The notes beneath the pieces were generated by a model. That model had not been told where the DNA came from and did no database searches. It worked only from the letters and a program-made list of their open reading frames with translations. The translations under genes were made by a program, and so were the position numbers. A stretch of 64,000 bases of DNA from Mangrovimonas spongiae (GTDB taxonomy: Bacteria; Bacteroidota; Bacteroidia; Flavobacteriales; Flavobacteriaceae), in assembly GCF_003944795.1 (NCBI RefSeq), contig NZ_RWBG01000001.1, positions 62,001 through 126,000 on the forward strand. Direction: 5' to 3'. Below, piece by piece: positions 53,307 through 61,667 of this stretch; position 1 is the stretch's first letter, and the number at the start of each line of letters is the position of its first letter.

Positions 53307-53981
53307 ATGATACGATGTAATACAAGGCATAAAGAACTCAAGTATAAGCTTACTATTTTAATAGTTGTTTTAGCTGTTTTCTTAGGATGTTCTTCTATTA
53401 AAATGGTTGGAAGTTGGCGAAGTGAATCGTATGCTACTTTCCAACCGGAGAAAGTTTTAATAATTGGAATTACACCTAATTTAACAGCACGTAAAATATT
53501 TGAAGAAAAGATAGTAAATGAATTTCAGTCAAGAGGACTAATAGCAAACACAAGTAGTGTCATATTTCCTGAGAAATTTGTAGAAAATAAACAGTCGGAA
53601 ATACAAATTCAACAAGAAATAAATAAAATTAAACGTTTAGGATTTGATGCTATTTTTATTTCAACAGTAACGGGAACCGATGTAAAGCAGTCCTACCACA
53701 AACCTTACTATACTTCGCCTAACATTTATTGGCCAAGGTTTAGAAGGTACTATTTTTTATATCAAGATATTTACTATCATCCTGGGTATTACAAAAAATA
53801 TAACGTGTATTATATTGAATCTTCACTTTTTAATTTAAAGGAGGACTCAAAAACATCGTCGTTAATTTGGGTTGGTAATTTTTCTATGGTAAATCCACAA
53901 GATATTGAATATAGTGTTAACGACTATGTTAAACGTATTGTAAAGGCATTAGAACAAGAACAATTACTAGACAAAAAGTAA
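53307..53981 (+). CDS. DUF4136-like lipoprotein
   Basis: A 224-residue protein with a basic start and a lipoprotein signal (LTILIVVLAVFLGC, Cys near residue 28). The mature part begins SSIKMVGSWRSESYATFQP, then has a Rossmann-like alternation (KVLIIGITPNLTARKIFEEK and RLGFDAIFISTVTGTD) and a Tyr/Pro/His-rich loop (YHKPYYTSPNIYWPRFRRYY). This pattern is like the DUF4136 lipoproteins, but the match is loose. Function unknown; it is probably anchored in the outer membrane. It has its own Crp/Fnr-type promoter. Confidence 0.72.
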   Translation: MIRCNTRHKELKYKLTILIVVLAVFLGCSSIKMVGSWRSESYATFQPEKVLIIGITPNLTARKIFEEKIVNEFQSRGLIANTSSVIFPEKFVENKQSEIQIQQEINKIKRLGFDAIFISTVTGTDVKQSYHKPYYTSPNIYWPRFRRYYFLYQDIYYHPGYYKKYNVYYIESSLFNLKEDSKTSSLIWVGNFSMVNPQDIEYSVNDYVKRIVKALEQEQLLDKK

Positions 53982-54041
53982 GGTGAAACTTGCAAGACAT
54001 TAACACGCCTTGCTAAAGAAATTGATTGTTTTTATTCAAGT

Positions 54042-56411
54042 TTAATTTTCTGCTTTATTAATATTTACAATTCCTTGTATTAAGGCATCTGGATTAAATG
54101 AAATACTGTCAATACCACAATTGACTAAAAACGCTGTAAAATTGGGAAAATCGCTTGGAGCTTGACCACATAACCCAATTTTTGTAGAGGTTTTTTTAGC
54201 CGTTTCTATAACTGATGCTATTGTTGTTTTTACGGCTAGATTGTTTTCATTAAAAAGGTTAGATATTAAACCCGAATCGCGGTCAACACCCAAGGTTAAT
54301 TGTGTAAGGTCGTTAGAGCCTATTGAAAAACCATCAAATATTTTAGCAAATTCTTCGGCAAGAATTACATTACTAGGAACTTCTATCATACAGTAAATTT
54401 CCAAATTGTTTTTACCTTGCTCCAAGCCATATTGTTTCATAATTTTTATAACTTGGTTTCCTTCTTCTAGGGTTCTACAAAAGGGAATCATAACTTTTAC
54501 GTTAGTAAATCCCATATTGTCTCGTAGTTTTTTTATAGCTTGACACTCCAATTCAAACCCTAATTTATAGGCTTCATGATAATATCTTGAAGCGCCACGA
54601 AACCCTAACATTGGGTTATCTTCTATTGGTTCAAATTGACGCCCTCCTATAAGGTTGGCATATTCATTAGTCTTAAAATCGCTAAAACGCACAATCACTT
54701 CTTTTGGAAAAAAAGCGGCAGCTATTTTAGCTAAACCTTGAGAGAGTTTATCTATAAAATAATCTTTTTTTAAGCTGTAGCCTTTTGTTATGGTTTTGAT
54801 TTGTGATATAACTTGCTTGTCTTTTAAAGTATTAAAATTAACTAAAGCCATTGGGTGAATTTTAATAAGATGGGTAATAATAAACTCCATTCTTAAAAGC
54901 CCTACTCCATCATTAGGATAAAACGATAAATCAAAAGCTTTTTCTGGGTCGGCTAGAATAAGTTTGGCTTCTGTTTTAGGATTCTTTATTGAAGAAAAAT
55001 CTAACTCCAACTTTTCAAATGCTTTCAATCCGCTATAAACCTGTCCTGTATGTCCAGAGGCACAAGAAACGGTAATGTCTTGGTTGTTTTTTAATATCGT
55101 TGTAGCGTTAATACAACCAACTATAGCAGGTATACCAAGCTCCCTAGAGACTATGGCTGCATGGCTTGTACGACCACCTTTATTGGTGATTATAGCGCTT
55201 ACTTTTTTTAAAAAAGGGTCCCAATCGGGAGTAATGGCTTCTGTAACAATAATGTCATTTGCACCTAATTTATCAGCCTCAGCAGGAGAGCCTAATAAGC
55301 GTACTTTCCCATGAGTTATTTTTTGGCCTATGGCATTTCCCGTTACTAGAACCTCTCCTTTACCTATTAGTCTATACTGAATATGTAACACTTTATCTTC
55401 TTTCTTGTGTATCGTTTCGGGACGCGCTTGTATTATATATAACTTGCCATTTATGCCATCTTTTGCCCATTCTATATCCATAGGTTTTTTAAAATGTGTT
55501 TCAATTGTTACACACCACTTAGCTAGCTTATGGATTTCTTCATCTGATAATACGTACTGTATTTGTTTATTTTTAGGAGTATCAATATTCATGGTAGAAA
55601 CTTGATCTTCTGAAGTACTATAAATCATAGTCTTTCTTTTATCTCCTAATGTTTTTTGTATAATGGCATTAAACCCTTGACGTAATGTAGGCTTAAAAAC
55701 GATATATTCGTCGGGATTAACAGTGCCTTGAACCATGTTTTCCCCTAAACCCCAAACCCCAGAAAGTAATATAACGTTATCAAAACCTGATTCAGGATCT
55801 AATGTAAACCCAACGCCTGAACATCCTTGATCAGACCGAACCATATATTGTATGCCTACAGATAGTGCAACATCTTCGTGTTTAAATCCTTTATCTTCTC
55901 GATATTTAATAGCGCGATTTGTATATAAGGAGGCAAAACATTTTTTTATGGCCATTAATAATTGGTACTCTCCTTTTACATTTAAAAAACTATCATGCTG
56001 ACCTGCAAAACTGGCGTTGGGTAAATCTTCGGCTGTAGCACTACTTCGCACAGCTACTTCAAGAAGCTGGTTTTTAGAGCTTATTTTCTTATAGGCATTA
56101 GTGATATCGTTTTTAAACTTTTCAGAAAAAGTTGCTTGCAAAATGTATTCGCGCGCTTTAGCACCAATAAGGTCTAAGTTGGAATAATTAGTTGTCTCTA
56201 AGTCGTTTAATGTAGATTTTAATGCTGCTTTTATATCATTTTCTTCTAAAAAATTCCAATAAGCTTGTGCTGTTGTAGCAAAACCATAAGGAACAGCTAT
56301 TCCCTTTTTTGTGAGGCTATTATACATTTCTCCTAAGGATGCATTTTTTCCGCCAACGCTTGCTATACTATTGAGTCGGATATCCTTAAATAATTTAATA
56401 TTGACACACAT
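54042..56411 (-). CDS. ppsA: phosphoenolpyruvate synthase
   Basis: A 789-residue three-domain enzyme. The N-terminal ATP-grasp domain has SVGGKNASLGEM and RSSATAEDLPNASFAGQHDS. The swivelling phosphohistidine domain has GGRTSHAAIVSRELGIPA near 407 (His is phosphorylated). The C-terminal TIM barrel has the PEP site, VMIPFCRTLEEG, SIGSNDLTQLTLGVDRD and catalytic Cys in GLCGQAPSDFP. It converts pyruvate, ATP and water to PEP, AMP and phosphate, for gluconeogenesis. It ends close to the convergent 53307 gene. A perfect Crp/Fnr-type box lies about 61 bp before the ATG. Confidence 0.95.
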   Translation of the reverse strand: MCVNIKLFKDIRLNSIASVGGKNASLGEMYNSLTKKGIAVPYGFATTAQAYWNFLEENDIKAALKSTLNDLETTNYSNLDLIGAKAREYILQATFSEKFKNDITNAYKKISSKNQLLEVAVRSSATAEDLPNASFAGQHDSFLNVKGEYQLLMAIKKCFASLYTNRAIKYREDKGFKHEDVALSVGIQYMVRSDQGCSGVGFTLDPESGFDNVILLSGVWGLGENMVQGTVNPDEYIVFKPTLRQGFNAIIQKTLGDKRKTMIYSTSEDQVSTMNIDTPKNKQIQYVLSDEEIHKLAKWCVTIETHFKKPMDIEWAKDGINGKLYIIQARPETIHKKEDKVLHIQYRLIGKGEVLVTGNAIGQKITHGKVRLLGSPAEADKLGANDIIVTEAITPDWDPFLKKVSAIITNKGGRTSHAAIVSRELGIPAIVGCINATTILKNNQDITVSCASGHTGQVYSGLKAFEKLELDFSSIKNPKTEAKLILADPEKAFDLSFYPNDGVGLLRMEFIITHLIKIHPMALVNFNTLKDKQVISQIKTITKGYSLKKDYFIDKLSQGLAKIAAAFFPKEVIVRFSDFKTNEYANLIGGRQFEPIEDNPMLGFRGASRYYHEAYKLGFELECQAIKKLRDNMGFTNVKVMIPFCRTLEEGNQVIKIMKQYGLEQGKNNLEIYCMIEVPSNVILAEEFAKIFDGFSIGSNDLTQLTLGVDRDSGLISNLFNENNLAVKTTIASVIETAKKTSTKIGLCGQAPSDFPNFTAFLVNCGIDSISFNPDALIQGIVNINKAEN

Positions 56412-56435
56412 AGCATATTCTTTTAATTAATTAAA

Positions 56436-56478
56436 TCAATTTAAGATTAATTTGTATGAGCTAAAATGAGTAATATCA
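56436..56478 (-). promoter_or_regulatory. Crp/Fnr-type box and -7 element of the PEP synthase gene
   Basis: Box, read toward the gene, TGATATTACTCA (56467-56478), -7 element TAAATTGA (56436-56443), centre-to-element distance 29.5 bp. Leader about 20 nt to the ATG at 56411. The -7 element keeps TAnnTT only. Confidence 0.6.
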
Positions 56479-56544
56479 TCAAAAGGGCTAATTTTTAACC
56501 AAGCTTACAGAATAGAATTAAATGTTATAGCGCCCTTTAAGACA

Positions 56545-56587
56545 TGATTAAAATCATATGAAAACATTTTGCTTACAACTATCTTTA
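56545..56587 (+). promoter_or_regulatory. Crp/Fnr-type box and -7 element of the 56612-56985 unit
   Basis: Box TGATTAAAATCA (56545-56556, flanked to ATGATTAAAATCAT), -7 element TATCTTTA (56580-56587), distance 29.5 bp. This lies across the first possible ATG (56558), which supports the ATG at 56612 as the real start. Confidence 0.65.
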
Positions 56588-56611
56588 GTCGTATTTAAAT
56601 TCTTTAAGGTT

Positions 56612-56977
56612 ATGAAAATTAAAACACTATTAGAGTTAATAACACTAAGTTCTAGTATTTATGTTTTAGCCCAAGACACAAAGTTTTTGGATAAGCTAAA
56701 TGAGCTTTCAGAAAAAAAACTAGCCGATATAGAACACAACGAGTCATCACTAAATGAAAATGGAGATAGACTTGAACCTATTGATAAAATCATTTTAAAA
56801 GCGCAAGCATTAAAAGAAGAACTCGAGAATAAAATTGAAGATGCTGTTATTAAATTCTATAAAAAAATAAATGTCGCTCATTTAGATGAAATTAAAGCTC
56901 TTAACCAAAAAATTGAAAAACTAAATAAGTCTGTTGCCTTGCTAGAAGCCAGACTTAACAAAATACAAACATCGTGA
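56612..56977 (+). CDS. small exported coiled-coil protein
   Basis: A 121-residue protein from the ATG at 56612: a signal peptide (MKIKTLLELITLSSSIYVLAQ) then a charged helical region (FLDKLNELSEKKLADIEHNE and LNQKIEKLNKSVALLEARLN) predicted to form a coiled coil. The frame is open to an ATG at 56558, but the promoter elements at 56545-56587 overlap that start. It is 7 bp before the UbiB-type kinase gene and probably co-transcribed. Function not recognised. Confidence 0.75.
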   Translation: MKIKTLLELITLSSSIYVLAQDTKFLDKLNELSEKKLADIEHNESSLNENGDRLEPIDKIILKAQALKEELENKIEDAVIKFYKKINVAHLDEIKALNQKIEKLNKSVALLEARLNKIQTS

Positions 56978-56984
56978 CATAAAA

Positions 56985-58688
56985 ATGGGTATAGCTACAG
57001 ATGTAATAAAGCGTATTAAATCTATCTCTAGGTACAATCAAATTCTAAGAGTTTTAATAAAATATGGCTTTGAGGATTTGGTACAATATTTAGAGAATAA
57101 TAGGTATTATACCTTTTTTCAAAGGCTATTGCCAGATGCCACTAAAAAACATATTAATCAATATAATAAATGGGCTAGAATGCGATTGGTATGCGAAGAG
57201 TTAGGCCCAACATTCATCAAATTTGGTCAAATTTTAAGCAATAGACCCGATTTAGTACCCTTAGAATTAACATTAGAATTAGAAAAACTTCAAGATCATG
57301 TCCCTCCAATGCCAGAAAAGGTTGTAAAATCACTGGTTGAAGCAGAACTAAAAGACACCACCGAGCATTTGTTTGCTTGGTTCGAACCTAAACCCTTTGC
57401 ATCGGCATCTATAGCTCAAGTACACAAAGTTACCTTACATTCGGGAGAACGTGTTGCATTAAAAGTTCAACGCTCTGGAATTTTTGATATTGTTGTAGAA
57501 GATATAAAAGTCATGTATCGCGTGGCTCGTGTTTTAGAAAAAAGAATTCCTACCTTAAAAAGCTTTAACCCTATTGAGTTGGTTAAGCATTTTGAAAGCT
57601 CTATACTTAAGGAACTTGATTTTATTCATGAATCGATTAATGCCCAACGGTTTTATAACAATTTAGCAAAAGACCATTCTTTAGATCAATATGCACTAGC
57701 GCCAAAAGTTTATCAAGAATTTACAACATCAAAAGTATTAGCCTTAGAGTTTATTTCAGGAATTAAAATAAGTAAAATAGCACAATTAAAAGCAAAACAA
57801 ATTGATACAAAAGTTATTGCACGACGATTATCTATAAGCTACTACAAACAAATTTTTGAATATGGCTTCTTTCATGCCGATCCTCATCCGGGCAACTTAT
57901 TAGTCTTACCAAACAATCATATTTGCTATTTAGATTTTGGTATGATGGGAAGCATTTTACCTAGAGATATTTTAATTTTTAGAAAATTATTTACAGCCAT
58001 TACACGTAAAAATGTCAAGAAAATTATTAAGGTGCTCATACAGTTATCCAACGATATGCCAATTCCAGATATGAGAGCTTTAGAGTTTGATGTTAATGAG
58101 TTTATAGAAAGTTACTATGTAAAAAAGGTCCATGAAAACGAAATGAGCACCATCCTTTTAGAACTTAAAAACATCATTGTTAAACACCGCTTAAAAGTGC
58201 CTGTTTATTTTTTCTTATTTGCGCGATCTTTAGTAACTATAGAAGGAGTTATTAAAAAATTAGATCCTAATTTGAAGCAAATGGATATTGTAAAACCCTA
58301 TTTGCAAAAAAGTATAGCTCAAGATTATAATCCTTTAAAAATAGGCGAAAAACTTATTAATAGCACAGCAGATGTAATTGATTTTATGGGAGATTTCCCC
58401 AGAGACTTAAAAAATGCGATACGCAAGATAAATTCAGGAGAGATTAGTGTAGATATAAATCATAAAGGAATAGATCCCTTGGTACATACCTTACAAAGGG
58501 TTACTAAACAATTAATAGCTGTGTTTGTTATGCTAGCACTTATTGCAGGCGCCTCTTTATTTGTAATATTTAAAATAGAGCCGCTCTGGAAAGGAATTTC
58601 GGCTTTAGGAATTTTATGCTTCTCTTTTGCTATATTTCTAGGCCTAGGAATGTTACTTAATATAAGAAAAGGCGATTACGATTATTAA
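56985..58688 (+). CDS. ABC1/UbiB atypical kinase family protein
   Basis: A 567-residue protein kinase-like protein. The family hallmark KxGQ is in PTFIKFGQILSNRPDL. Further motifs are ASIAQVH (alanine-rich nucleotide loop), ALKVQ, HADPHPGNLLV and LDFGMMG (DFG-like metal site). Two transmembrane helices lie at the C-terminus (residues 505-530 and 540-560). UbiB proteins support ubiquinone synthesis or lipid handling; flavobacteria use menaquinone, so the exact role is open. Its stop lies 4 bp from that of the convergent 58693 gene. Confidence 0.92.
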   Translation: MGIATDVIKRIKSISRYNQILRVLIKYGFEDLVQYLENNRYYTFFQRLLPDATKKHINQYNKWARMRLVCEELGPTFIKFGQILSNRPDLVPLELTLELEKLQDHVPPMPEKVVKSLVEAELKDTTEHLFAWFEPKPFASASIAQVHKVTLHSGERVALKVQRSGIFDIVVEDIKVMYRVARVLEKRIPTLKSFNPIELVKHFESSILKELDFIHESINAQRFYNNLAKDHSLDQYALAPKVYQEFTTSKVLALEFISGIKISKIAQLKAKQIDTKVIARRLSISYYKQIFEYGFFHADPHPGNLLVLPNNHICYLDFGMMGSILPRDILIFRKLFTAITRKNVKKIIKVLIQLSNDMPIPDMRALEFDVNEFIESYYVKKVHENEMSTILLELKNIIVKHRLKVPVYFFLFARSLVTIEGVIKKLDPNLKQMDIVKPYLQKSIAQDYNPLKIGEKLINSTADVIDFMGDFPRDLKNAIRKINSGEISVDINHKGIDPLVHTLQRVTKQLIAVFVMLALIAGASLFVIFKIEPLWKGISALGILCFSFAIFLGLGMLLNIRKGDYDY

Positions 58689-58692
58689 TGTG

Positions 58693-59289
58693 CTATGCCT
58701 TAGAGAAAGCCTTTTTAAAATGTGTAAATGCCTCTGAAATTTCATTTTGAAAATGTTCTAGTTTAGTCTCCTCTTTTTTAGAATATTTCTCCTTAAACTT
58801 GTTTATAAACGCATTAAAATCTTGCTTTTCCCTCTGAAAAGTTTCCTTAATCTCGTACTTGCTTTTATTAAATTTTTCTTCTAAAATATCAAGTTCAATC
58901 TTAAATTGCTCTATCTCAATAAGCGTTAAAGCATACATTTTATTTAAACTTTCGTTGGTTTTAATTTTTACTTCAATGTTATGCAGTTTAGAAAGTATTT
59001 GCTTTTTTTGCGCTTTAAAAAGATCCTTAGTTTCTGCTTTTCCTAAAGCTAGTTGTACGCGTAGTTCGTCAAAATCAGCATGAAGGTTGTCTATATTCTT
59101 CTTAACATTATTTGTTTTAATCTCACTATCGTGTATAAAACGATTAAATTGCTTTTTAGTATCCTCAAAAAGATCTTGGGCTTCGGCTTTACCTAATGCA
59201 GCTTTTACTTGTAACTCTTCCAGTTTTACAGTAGTGTTTTTCAAGGAATCTATCACTTTGTCCATAAATGTGTTGTCTTTACTTTCCAT
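58693..59289 (-). CDS. coiled-coil protein with an internal duplication
   Basis: A 198-residue, highly charged helical protein from the ATG at 59289. Two copies of a ~30-residue motif are present: ELQVKAALGKAEAQDLFED and ELRVQLALGKAETKDLFKA, each followed by KKQ and a helix. The C-terminal half is a long coiled coil (EQFKIELDILEEKFNKSKYE). The frame is open to an ATG at 59325, but that would put the start upstream of the expected transcription start, since the -7 element lies at 59311-59318. No family recognised. No signal peptide or membrane segment, so cytoplasmic. Confidence 0.75.
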   Translation of the reverse strand: MESKDNTFMDKVIDSLKNTTVKLEELQVKAALGKAEAQDLFEDTKKQFNRFIHDSEIKTNNVKKNIDNLHADFDELRVQLALGKAETKDLFKAQKKQILSKLHNIEVKIKTNESLNKMYALTLIEIEQFKIELDILEEKFNKSKYEIKETFQREKQDFNAFINKFKEKYSKKEETKLEHFQNEISEAFTHFKKAFSKA

Positions 59290-59310
59290 GATTTCTATTT
59301 TTTTATACTG

Positions 59311-59353
59311 TAAATTTTCAAACAAAAAAGGACTTATACAATGACGGAAGTCA
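59311..59353 (-). promoter_or_regulatory. Crp/Fnr-type box and -7 element of the 58693 gene
   Basis: Box, read toward the gene, TGACTTCCGTCA (59342-59353), -7 element AAAATTTA (59311-59318; first T replaced by A), distance 29.5 bp. The leader to the ATG at 59289 would be about 17 nt. Confidence 0.55.
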
Positions 59354-59377
59354 GCTTTACCAAATAAGTTACCACCA

Positions 59378-60592
59378 TTAGCTATACAATTCGAATAATG
59401 TTATTTCGGGACGCATTCCTAATCTACCAGGAAAGCCTATCCACCCCAAACCTTTATTAACGTATAAGTATTGATTATGATACATATACAATCCGCCCCA
59501 ATGCTTATATTTATATTTTATAGGACTCCAGAGTTTGTTTTTATAATTAACGCCTAACTGCATGCCATGTGTATGACCCGATAAGGTAAGTGTAATATCT
59601 GTTTTGTAAAGTACTTCTTCTTCCCAGTGGGTAGGATCATGAGAGAGTAAAATTTTAAAAGAAATATTTTCTGCATTTTTAATGGCTTTTTGTAAATCGC
59701 CATATTGTTTAAATGGTGGATTCCCCCAGTTCTGAACACCAATTATAGCTATGCTTTCATTATTAATTGTAATAATTTCAGATGTGTCAAGTAGAAGCTT
59801 AAAATCTATATCTTTAAAAAAGTGTTGAATATTATTAAAGTTGTCTTTTTTATCTTGTTCGTTTTCCCATTTAGAATAGTCGCCGTAGTCATGATTTCCT
59901 AATACAGCATATTTACCTTTAATAGCATGTAATTTACTTAATACATTATCCCAACCTTTTAGCTCCCAAGCATAGTTATTCACAATATCTCCTGTAAAAA
60001 AAATAAAATCGGCATCTAAATCATTAATTATATTTACTGCTTTTTCTAGAACTTTATATCTGTAATTAAACCCGCCTAAATGTAAGTCTGAAATGTGTAC
60101 TATTTTTAAACCATTAAAAGGTTGTGGCAGGTTAGAAAGCCTTAATTTTTGGCGAATAACTTTAAACCGATAAACGGCTTTAAAAATGCCATATACAATT
60201 ACAAAAAAAGGCAGAAAACCAGATAACAACCCTACAAGAGGAATAATAACCATAGACTCTTTTTCTGAAAACATCTGGTTTGCAAAAAATAAAACAGAAA
60301 TAATAATTACAAATACAATCTTTGGAATAAATGAAGAGACTGTAAGACCATACATGGATGAGATTAGTAACTGCTTTCGTCTTGGGTTAATATCATCTAA
60401 AACTATTTTTAATGTTATTATACCTAATAAAAGGCCTAAAGTAAACACCCAAAACAAAAGGTTTATTAGAAACTTTAAAGTAGACGACGGTATTAAAGAG
60501 GTAATAGACTGTAACCAATAAAAAGCTAAATAATCAACCAATAGTATAACAAGGCATAATAACAATATGGAAAACATGGAATAACTTTTCAT
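59378..60592 (-). CDS. membrane-anchored metallophosphoesterase
   Basis: A 404-residue protein with four N-terminal transmembrane helices (residues ~5-145) and a calcineurin-like phosphoesterase domain (~155-404). Metal ligands are in KIVHISDLHLGGF (DxH), FFTGDIVN (GD), VLGNHDYGDY (GNHD), LLSHDPTHW and LSGHTHGMQLG (GHTH). It resembles the YkuE/YaeI group that acts on phospholipid-type substrates. It starts 6 bp after the CDP-alcohol phosphatidyltransferase gene, which suggests phospholipid metabolism for both. Confidence 0.92.
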   Translation of the reverse strand: MKSYSMFSILLLCLVILLVDYLAFYWLQSITSLIPSSTLKFLINLLFWVFTLGLLLGIITLKIVLDDINPRRKQLLISSMYGLTVSSFIPKIVFVIIISVLFFANQMFSEKESMVIIPLVGLLSGFLPFFVIVYGIFKAVYRFKVIRQKLRLSNLPQPFNGLKIVHISDLHLGGFNYRYKVLEKAVNIINDLDADFIFFTGDIVNNYAWELKGWDNVLSKLHAIKGKYAVLGNHDYGDYSKWENEQDKKDNFNNIQHFFKDIDFKLLLDTSEIITINNESIAIIGVQNWGNPPFKQYGDLQKAIKNAENISFKILLSHDPTHWEEEVLYKTDITLTLSGHTHGMQLGVNYKNKLWSPIKYKYKHWGGLYMYHNQYLYVNKGLGWIGFPGRLGMRPEITLFELYS

Positions 60593-60598
60593 AACCCA

Positions 60599-61186
60599 TT
60601 ATTGCTTTTTTAAACGCCTTTTGTCTCTTAAAGCCCAATAAATTCCTTTTACATCTGAAGCCCAATTATCGTACATAAAAATAAGGGTAATCTCTTCAAC
60701 AGTTTCTAGAATACCCACAGTTATCATGGCGTAAAAAAGAAAATAATGTGGAGAAAAAAACAAAGACCATAAAATAAATACACTCTGTACGATGGCAGAT
60801 AATTTTGCTAAATATGTATGAAATGCTGTGGCTTTACCATATTTTAAATACGCTATTACCATTTGCACTATAAAAGGTATAAACGCCAATACAATTATAG
60901 TAAGGTTTGCTTTTATAAAATCGGTTTCAAAAAATAACAGTCCGCTTAACCCTATAATGAGTGTTATTTGATCTCCAAGTGAATCTAGCTGAGACCCTCT
61001 AGGACTCGTTATCTTTAATGTTCTCGCCAAATAACCATCTATAGCGTCTGTACTATAACTTACAAATAAAAAACAAGCAAAAGCTAGTCTTAAATCTAGC
61101 CAAATAAAAACCAATAACAATGGTGTAATAGCTATCCTATAAAAGGAAAACCAATCGGCAACATTAAAGTTTTTAAACGTAAACAT
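60599..61186 (-). CDS. CDP-alcohol phosphatidyltransferase family protein
   Basis: A 195-residue membrane enzyme. The family motif DG-x2-AR-x8-G-x3-D-x3-D is read in DGYLARTLKITSPRGSQLDS followed by LGD (residues ~48-70). About five to six hydrophobic helices follow the usual pattern (FYRIAITPLLLVFIWLDLRLA and others). It would condense a CDP-diacylglycerol with an alcohol; the acceptor is unknown (glycerol-phosphate, inositol or others). First gene of a two-gene unit with a metallophosphoesterase. Its Crp/Fnr-type box lies about 92 bp upstream of the ATG. Confidence 0.9.
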   Translation of the reverse strand: MFTFKNFNVADWFSFYRIAITPLLLVFIWLDLRLAFACFLFVSYSTDAIDGYLARTLKITSPRGSQLDSLGDQITLIIGLSGLLFFETDFIKANLTIIVLAFIPFIVQMVIAYLKYGKATAFHTYLAKLSAIVQSVFILWSLFFSPHYFLFYAMITVGILETVEEITLIFMYDNWASDVKGIYWALRDKRRLKKQ

Positions 61187-61241
61187 ATAAATAGCACTTA
61201 AGTTAAATGCGGTATTTTAAATCGTGAGTCTTAATTAAGAT

Positions 61242-61284
61242 TAAAGTTATGTTTGATGAACGATTTTTACTATGATATTTCTCA
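61242..61284 (-). promoter_or_regulatory. Crp/Fnr-type box and -7 element of the 61186 unit
   Basis: Box, read toward the gene, TGAGAAATATCA (61273-61284), -7 element TAACTTTA (61242-61249), distance 29.5 bp. The leader would be about 50 nt, longer than at the other units. Confidence 0.6.
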
Positions 61285-61392
61285 GCTCTCTTCTAACAAA
61301 AAACCAAACTAACAACAAAGTTTATTACTTATTATGGTTTAAATAAGTCCCTAAAACATTAAACCTATTACGATAAAAATCACTGCGTTAAA

Positions 61393-61435
61393 TGATACAA
61401 GTCATGGTTAAAATTGAATAATAGCCCTATATTTA
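61393..61435 (+). promoter_or_regulatory. Crp/Fnr-type box and -7 element with no downstream protein gene
   Basis: Box TGATACAAGTCA (61393-61404; flanks extend it to ATGA-N6-TCAT), -7 element TATATTTA (61428-61435), distance 29.5 bp. It points into the non-coding gap and predicts a start near 61440. Confidence 0.6.
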
Positions 61436-61439
61436 CACT

Positions 61440-61667
61440 GTCGAATAAGAGATAAAAGGCAAACTGTAAAGTTAAACCGAACACCCATTGTTTTCTTGAA
61501 ATTCTTATTTACGAATAAGGCGGAATAGGAAAAATAATGTTGGGTTAGAATCTAAAATCTTAGGATTAAAGATAAAGCCAGAATAACTGTAGTTTGATGT
61601 TTAAACTTTTCTTGAAAAGGAAAACTTTAAATAAAACGGGAATCATCGGGTTCCCGTTTACTGTTTT
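61440..61667 (+). ncRNA. candidate Crp/Fnr-controlled small RNA (about 230 nt)
   Basis: Inferred transcript from the promoter at 61393-61435 to the hairpin at 61634-61659 followed by CTGTTTTT. Within it are hairpins CTTATT-TACG-AATAAG (61504-61519) and AATCTAA / TTAGGATT with one bulge (61549-61567). No convincing ORF is present. There is no direct evidence of expression. Its end overlaps the convergent 3' end of the regulator gene. Confidence 0.38.
61634..61659. terminator. hairpin terminator between the ncRNA candidate and the regulator gene
   Basis: Stem AAACGGGAA (61634-61642) and TTCCCGTTT (61651-61659), 8-base loop. T-rich sequence follows on the minus strand (TTTTATTT) and, less tightly, on the plus strand (ACTGTTTTT), so it can serve both directions. 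Confidence 0.75.

Larger units (their letters stand above)
61187..61666. other. long non-coding gap with two Crp/Fnr-type promoters
   Basis: The only stretch over 300 bp without a gene. It holds the minus-strand promoter of the 61186 gene (61242-61284), a plus-strand promoter (61393-61435), hairpin-forming segments at 61504-61519 and 61549-61567, and a terminator-like hairpin at 61634-61659. The longest plus-strand ORF after the promoter is 38 codons (from 61597) and runs antisense into the regulator gene, so I see no credible protein. Confidence 0.7.

Noticed and set aside
53982-54041. Short dyad GCAAG ... CTTGC between the 53307 gene and ppsA
   Set aside because: Only five base pairs with a loop of 12 or more bases and no T tract; not convincing as a terminator.
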